A stretch of 8,601 bases of DNA, taken from the NCBI GenBank assembly GCA_964593905.1, contig CAZQLE010000170.1, positions 1 to 8,601 on the forward strand. The letters are read 5' to 3'. Below the pieces are notes generated by a model. That model had not been told where the DNA came from, searched no databases, and saw only the letters and a list, made by a program, of their open reading frames with translations. Source of the stretch: CAZQLE01 sp964593905 (lineage in GTDB: Bacteria; Chloroflexota; Anaerolineae; Anaerolineales; Anaerolineaceae). The translations under genes and the position numbers were made by a program. This document shows, piece after piece, positions 6,846 through 8,601 of the stretch (its first letter is position 1; every line of letters starts with the position of its first letter).

Positions 6846-7631
6846 TTATTTTTTTGAACCGCTAACCGCCGGTTTTCGACGGGGGATCAGATTGCTCCAG
6901 TTGACTTTACCCAGCAGCGCATACTGAAGAATACCAATCAGGTTGGATGCCAGAAAATATAAGCCCAGACCGGCATTCAAAGTTAGCGCCAGATAACCCA
7001 TCAGGAATGGCATGTAAATGTTCATCATGTTGGTTGCCATGGCCGTAGTGTCTTTACCATCGCCCGTGCTGGGTGGCTGCATAATCTTTGACTGAACATA
7101 GGTGCTTGCCATCACAACGATGGCCAAAACCGGAATACCAAAAGGCAGGAAAGAGAGCACCAGACGCTCCGGTTGACCCAGGTCCATCCACAAAAAGGTG
7201 CTGTTGAGCGGAATGATCTTGCCAACATCAATCAAGCCGGCATACGCATGCCGGGTGAAGTTCAACAGCTCCAGCGGCGTTGTCGCCAAAGACTGGATAA
7301 CCGCCTGATAGAGGGCAATGATGATGGGAAACTGGATTAACGTCGGCAAGCAGGATGCAAATGGGTTGATCCCAAGCTCTTTATAAAGCTTAAGCTGTTC
7401 TTGTTGAAGTTTTTCTTTATCGTTTTTGTATTTTGCCTGCGCATCCAGCCAACGTTTATCCTGCTGCATCGCCTGCATTGCAGCCGTACCCTTAAGCTGG
7501 GAGGCTGTCAACGGGTAGGTAAGCAAGCGAATGAACAGGGTAAACAAGATAATCGCCACCCCAAAGTTGCCCACCAGTTGATAGATGAACAACAGGATGT
7601 TGATATTAAGTCCTACAAATGCGTTCCACAT
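6846..7631 (-). CDS. yidC: YidC/Oxa1/SpoIIIJ membrane protein insertase
   Basis: Inserts and folds membrane proteins in the cytoplasmic membrane, alone or with Sec. It is a short-form YidC of 261 residues. Helix 1 (about 9-34) ends in FIRLLTYPLT, with R35 as the conserved groove arginine. A charged cytoplasmic hairpin (about 45-88) leads to the family block INPFASCLPTLIQFPIIIALYQAV (88-111). Further helices lie at about 155-180 and 205-240, with NMMNIYMPFLMGYLAL before the last. A basic tail (RRKPAVSGSKK) follows. There is no large periplasmic P1 domain as in proteobacteria, and no lipobox or cleavable signal as in SpoIIIJ. The start ATG 7631 has a modest site (GGCAGG, about 7 nt upstream). 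The stop codon of the preceding propeller gene is in the same frame five codons earlier, so the start cannot be much further upstream. jag follows, the usual partner. Confidence 0.96.
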   Translation of the reverse strand: MWNAFVGLNINILLFIYQLVGNFGVAIILFTLFIRLLTYPLTASQLKGTAAMQAMQQDKRWLDAQAKYKNDKEKLQQEQLKLYKELGINPFASCLPTLIQFPIIIALYQAVIQSLATTPLELLNFTRHAYAGLIDVGKIIPLNSTFLWMDLGQPERLVLSFLPFGIPVLAIVVMASTYVQSKIMQPPSTGDGKDTTAMATNMMNIYMPFLMGYLALTLNAGLGLYFLASNLIGILQYALLGKVNWSNLIPRRKPAVSGSKK

Positions 7632-7646
7632 TGCAATACCTGCCTT

Positions 7647-8601
7647 TTACTTCTGGTAATCGTATTTCCAGCGTTCGCCGCCGTTGAAATCAAAGGCCTT
7701 CAAGATACCCTCGCCCTGGGTGATACCCACGACAATCCGGTCTCCAATGACCACCGGAGAACCATAGAGTTTACCTTCGACCAGTTGAGTCCAGACAACT
7801 GCACCACTGGTATTAAGCGCAACCAGATTCCCCTGATCGGTCGCAAAAACGATCGCATTTGGAATAACCGCAGGCTGGCCCGTCACCGCGCCACCCACTG
7901 CATCGCTCTTCCATGTTTGCTGACCGTTTTCGGGGTTCAGGCCATAAACCACACCTGAAATATCGCCGACAATCAGGGTCCCATCCAACAAAATTGGGGT
8001 TGCCCACACCTGACCGGCCAATGTGGTCCGCCAGAGTTCCTTGCCGTCTGCTGCGTTCAGAGCCACCACATCATTGGTCAAGGTGCCAATGAAAAGTTTG
8101 CCATCTTCAGAGGCAAGAGCCGAACCCAGCAGCGGGGCGCCAAGATCCACCGTCCATATCTCTTTGCCGGTCTCAAGATCCACCGCATACAGGTGATGAT
8201 CCATCGACGGGACAAAAACACTGCTGCCGTCTGTAGACGGGGTAACCCACAGCCCGTTTTTGGCCTCAAAAGACCACTTTTCTTTTCCGGTCAGATCCAG
8301 CGCATACAGAAAATGGTTGGTGCTAGAGAAAAGCACCGTGTCGCCAACCACCAGCGGAGAACCCACAATGCGGGCCGTAGTCTTATTTTGAGCATAAGAC
8401 CACTGCTCCGCGCCGGTCTTTGAATCCAGGCTGTGGAGGGTGTTCAGGAAATCTCCGGCCAGGAGATGACCATCCATGACTGTCGGAGCAGCAAAGTAGG
8501 TCCGGGCGTTTTCTGCCTTCTCGGGGTAGCGCCAGATCAAGCTGCCATCGGTTGGCCGCACTGCCGCCACATAATTGGCGTAGGCCACATAAATGGTATC
8601 C
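7647..8601 (-). CDS. PQQ-type beta-propeller repeat protein (5' end outside window)
   Basis: The reading frame is open to the window edge at 8601, so the N-terminus and any signal peptide or lipobox are not visible; the GTG at 8588 is internal and not a start. The 318 visible residues are made of about eight blades of 35-45 residues, each ending in a motif like L-Y-A-x-D-x-x-T-G-K-x-x-W: AVRPTDGSLIW, SLDSKTGAEQW, ALDLTGKEKW, AVDLETGKEIW, ALNAADGKELW, GLNPENGQQTW, ALNTSGAVVW and AFDFNGGERW. This is the PQQ/BamB-like propeller fold. None of the acidic metal and cofactor ligands expected of a true quinoprotein dehydrogenase is evident, so a binding or scaffold role outside the cytoplasm is more likely. 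The protein ends in a short YDYQK tail. yidC starts 15 nt later, implying one transcript. The exact function is unknown. Confidence 0.9.
   Translation of the reverse strand, partial: DTIYVAYANYVAAVRPTDGSLIWRYPEKAENARTYFAAPTVMDGHLLAGDFLNTLHSLDSKTGAEQWSYAQNKTTARIVGSPLVVGDTVLFSSTNHFLYALDLTGKEKWSFEAKNGLWVTPSTDGSSVFVPSMDHHLYAVDLETGKEIWTVDLGAPLLGSALASEDGKLFIGTLTNDVVALNAADGKELWRTTLAGQVWATPILLDGTLIVGDISGVVYGLNPENGQQTWKSDAVGGAVTGQPAVIPNAIVFATDQGNLVALNTSGAVVWTQLVEGKLYGSPVVIGDRIVVGITQGEGILKAFDFNGGERWKYDYQK

Noticed and set aside
1..8601. Search for a mobile element, CRISPR array, toxin-antitoxin, defence or biosynthetic cluster
   Set aside because: No transposase, terminal repeats, spacer array, integrase or tRNA-adjacent attachment site was seen. 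All six genes are housekeeping or envelope genes on one strand with matching composition.

Overview
All the genes recognised here lie on the minus strand, so transcription runs from high to low coordinates. The window looks like core chromosome from a moderately GC-rich bacterium that uses Shine-Dalgarno signals. The best guess is a member of the Chloroflexota (Anaerolineae-like). This rests on a Thermus-like 1049-residue IleRS, a YidC with no signal peptide or lipobox paired with Jag/KhpB, a pyrimidine nucleoside phosphorylase of the PyNP/DeoA type, and a T-box leader outside an obviously Firmicutes context. The taxonomic call is inference from recall, not a search result.

Layout in transcription order: (1) 8601-7647, the 3' part of a PQQ-type beta-propeller gene whose start lies outside the window; (2) 7631-6846, yidC membrane insertase, 15 nt downstream; (3) 6812-6042, jag/khpB RNA-binding protein, 33 nt downstream, closed by a strong hairpin at 5985-6020; (4) a 272-nt gap, then deoA/pdp (5769-4465) with a near-ideal ribosome binding site; (5) a promoter (4457-4429) starting 7 nt after the deoA stop codon, then a complete tRNA-Ile T-box leader (about 4422-4141) and ileS (4081-932), closed by an intrinsic terminator (903-866); (6) a 214-nt spacer with a candidate promoter and a second small hairpin, then the 5' part of a CDP-alcohol phosphatidyltransferase gene (717-1), which runs off the left edge.

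In function, the propeller-yidC-jag group looks like one unit concerned with the cell envelope and membrane-protein insertion. deoA is a nucleoside salvage gene. ileS is its own regulatory unit, controlled by tRNA-Ile charging. The last gene belongs to phospholipid headgroup synthesis. I see no mobile element, CRISPR array, tRNA, rRNA or phage-like module.

The most notable features are the rearranged class I signature of the IleRS (Gly-Val-His-His where His-x-Gly-His is expected), a state that has been linked to very high mupirocin resistance in some IleRS2 enzymes, and the legible T-box that controls it. I found no clearly undescribed multi-gene system here.
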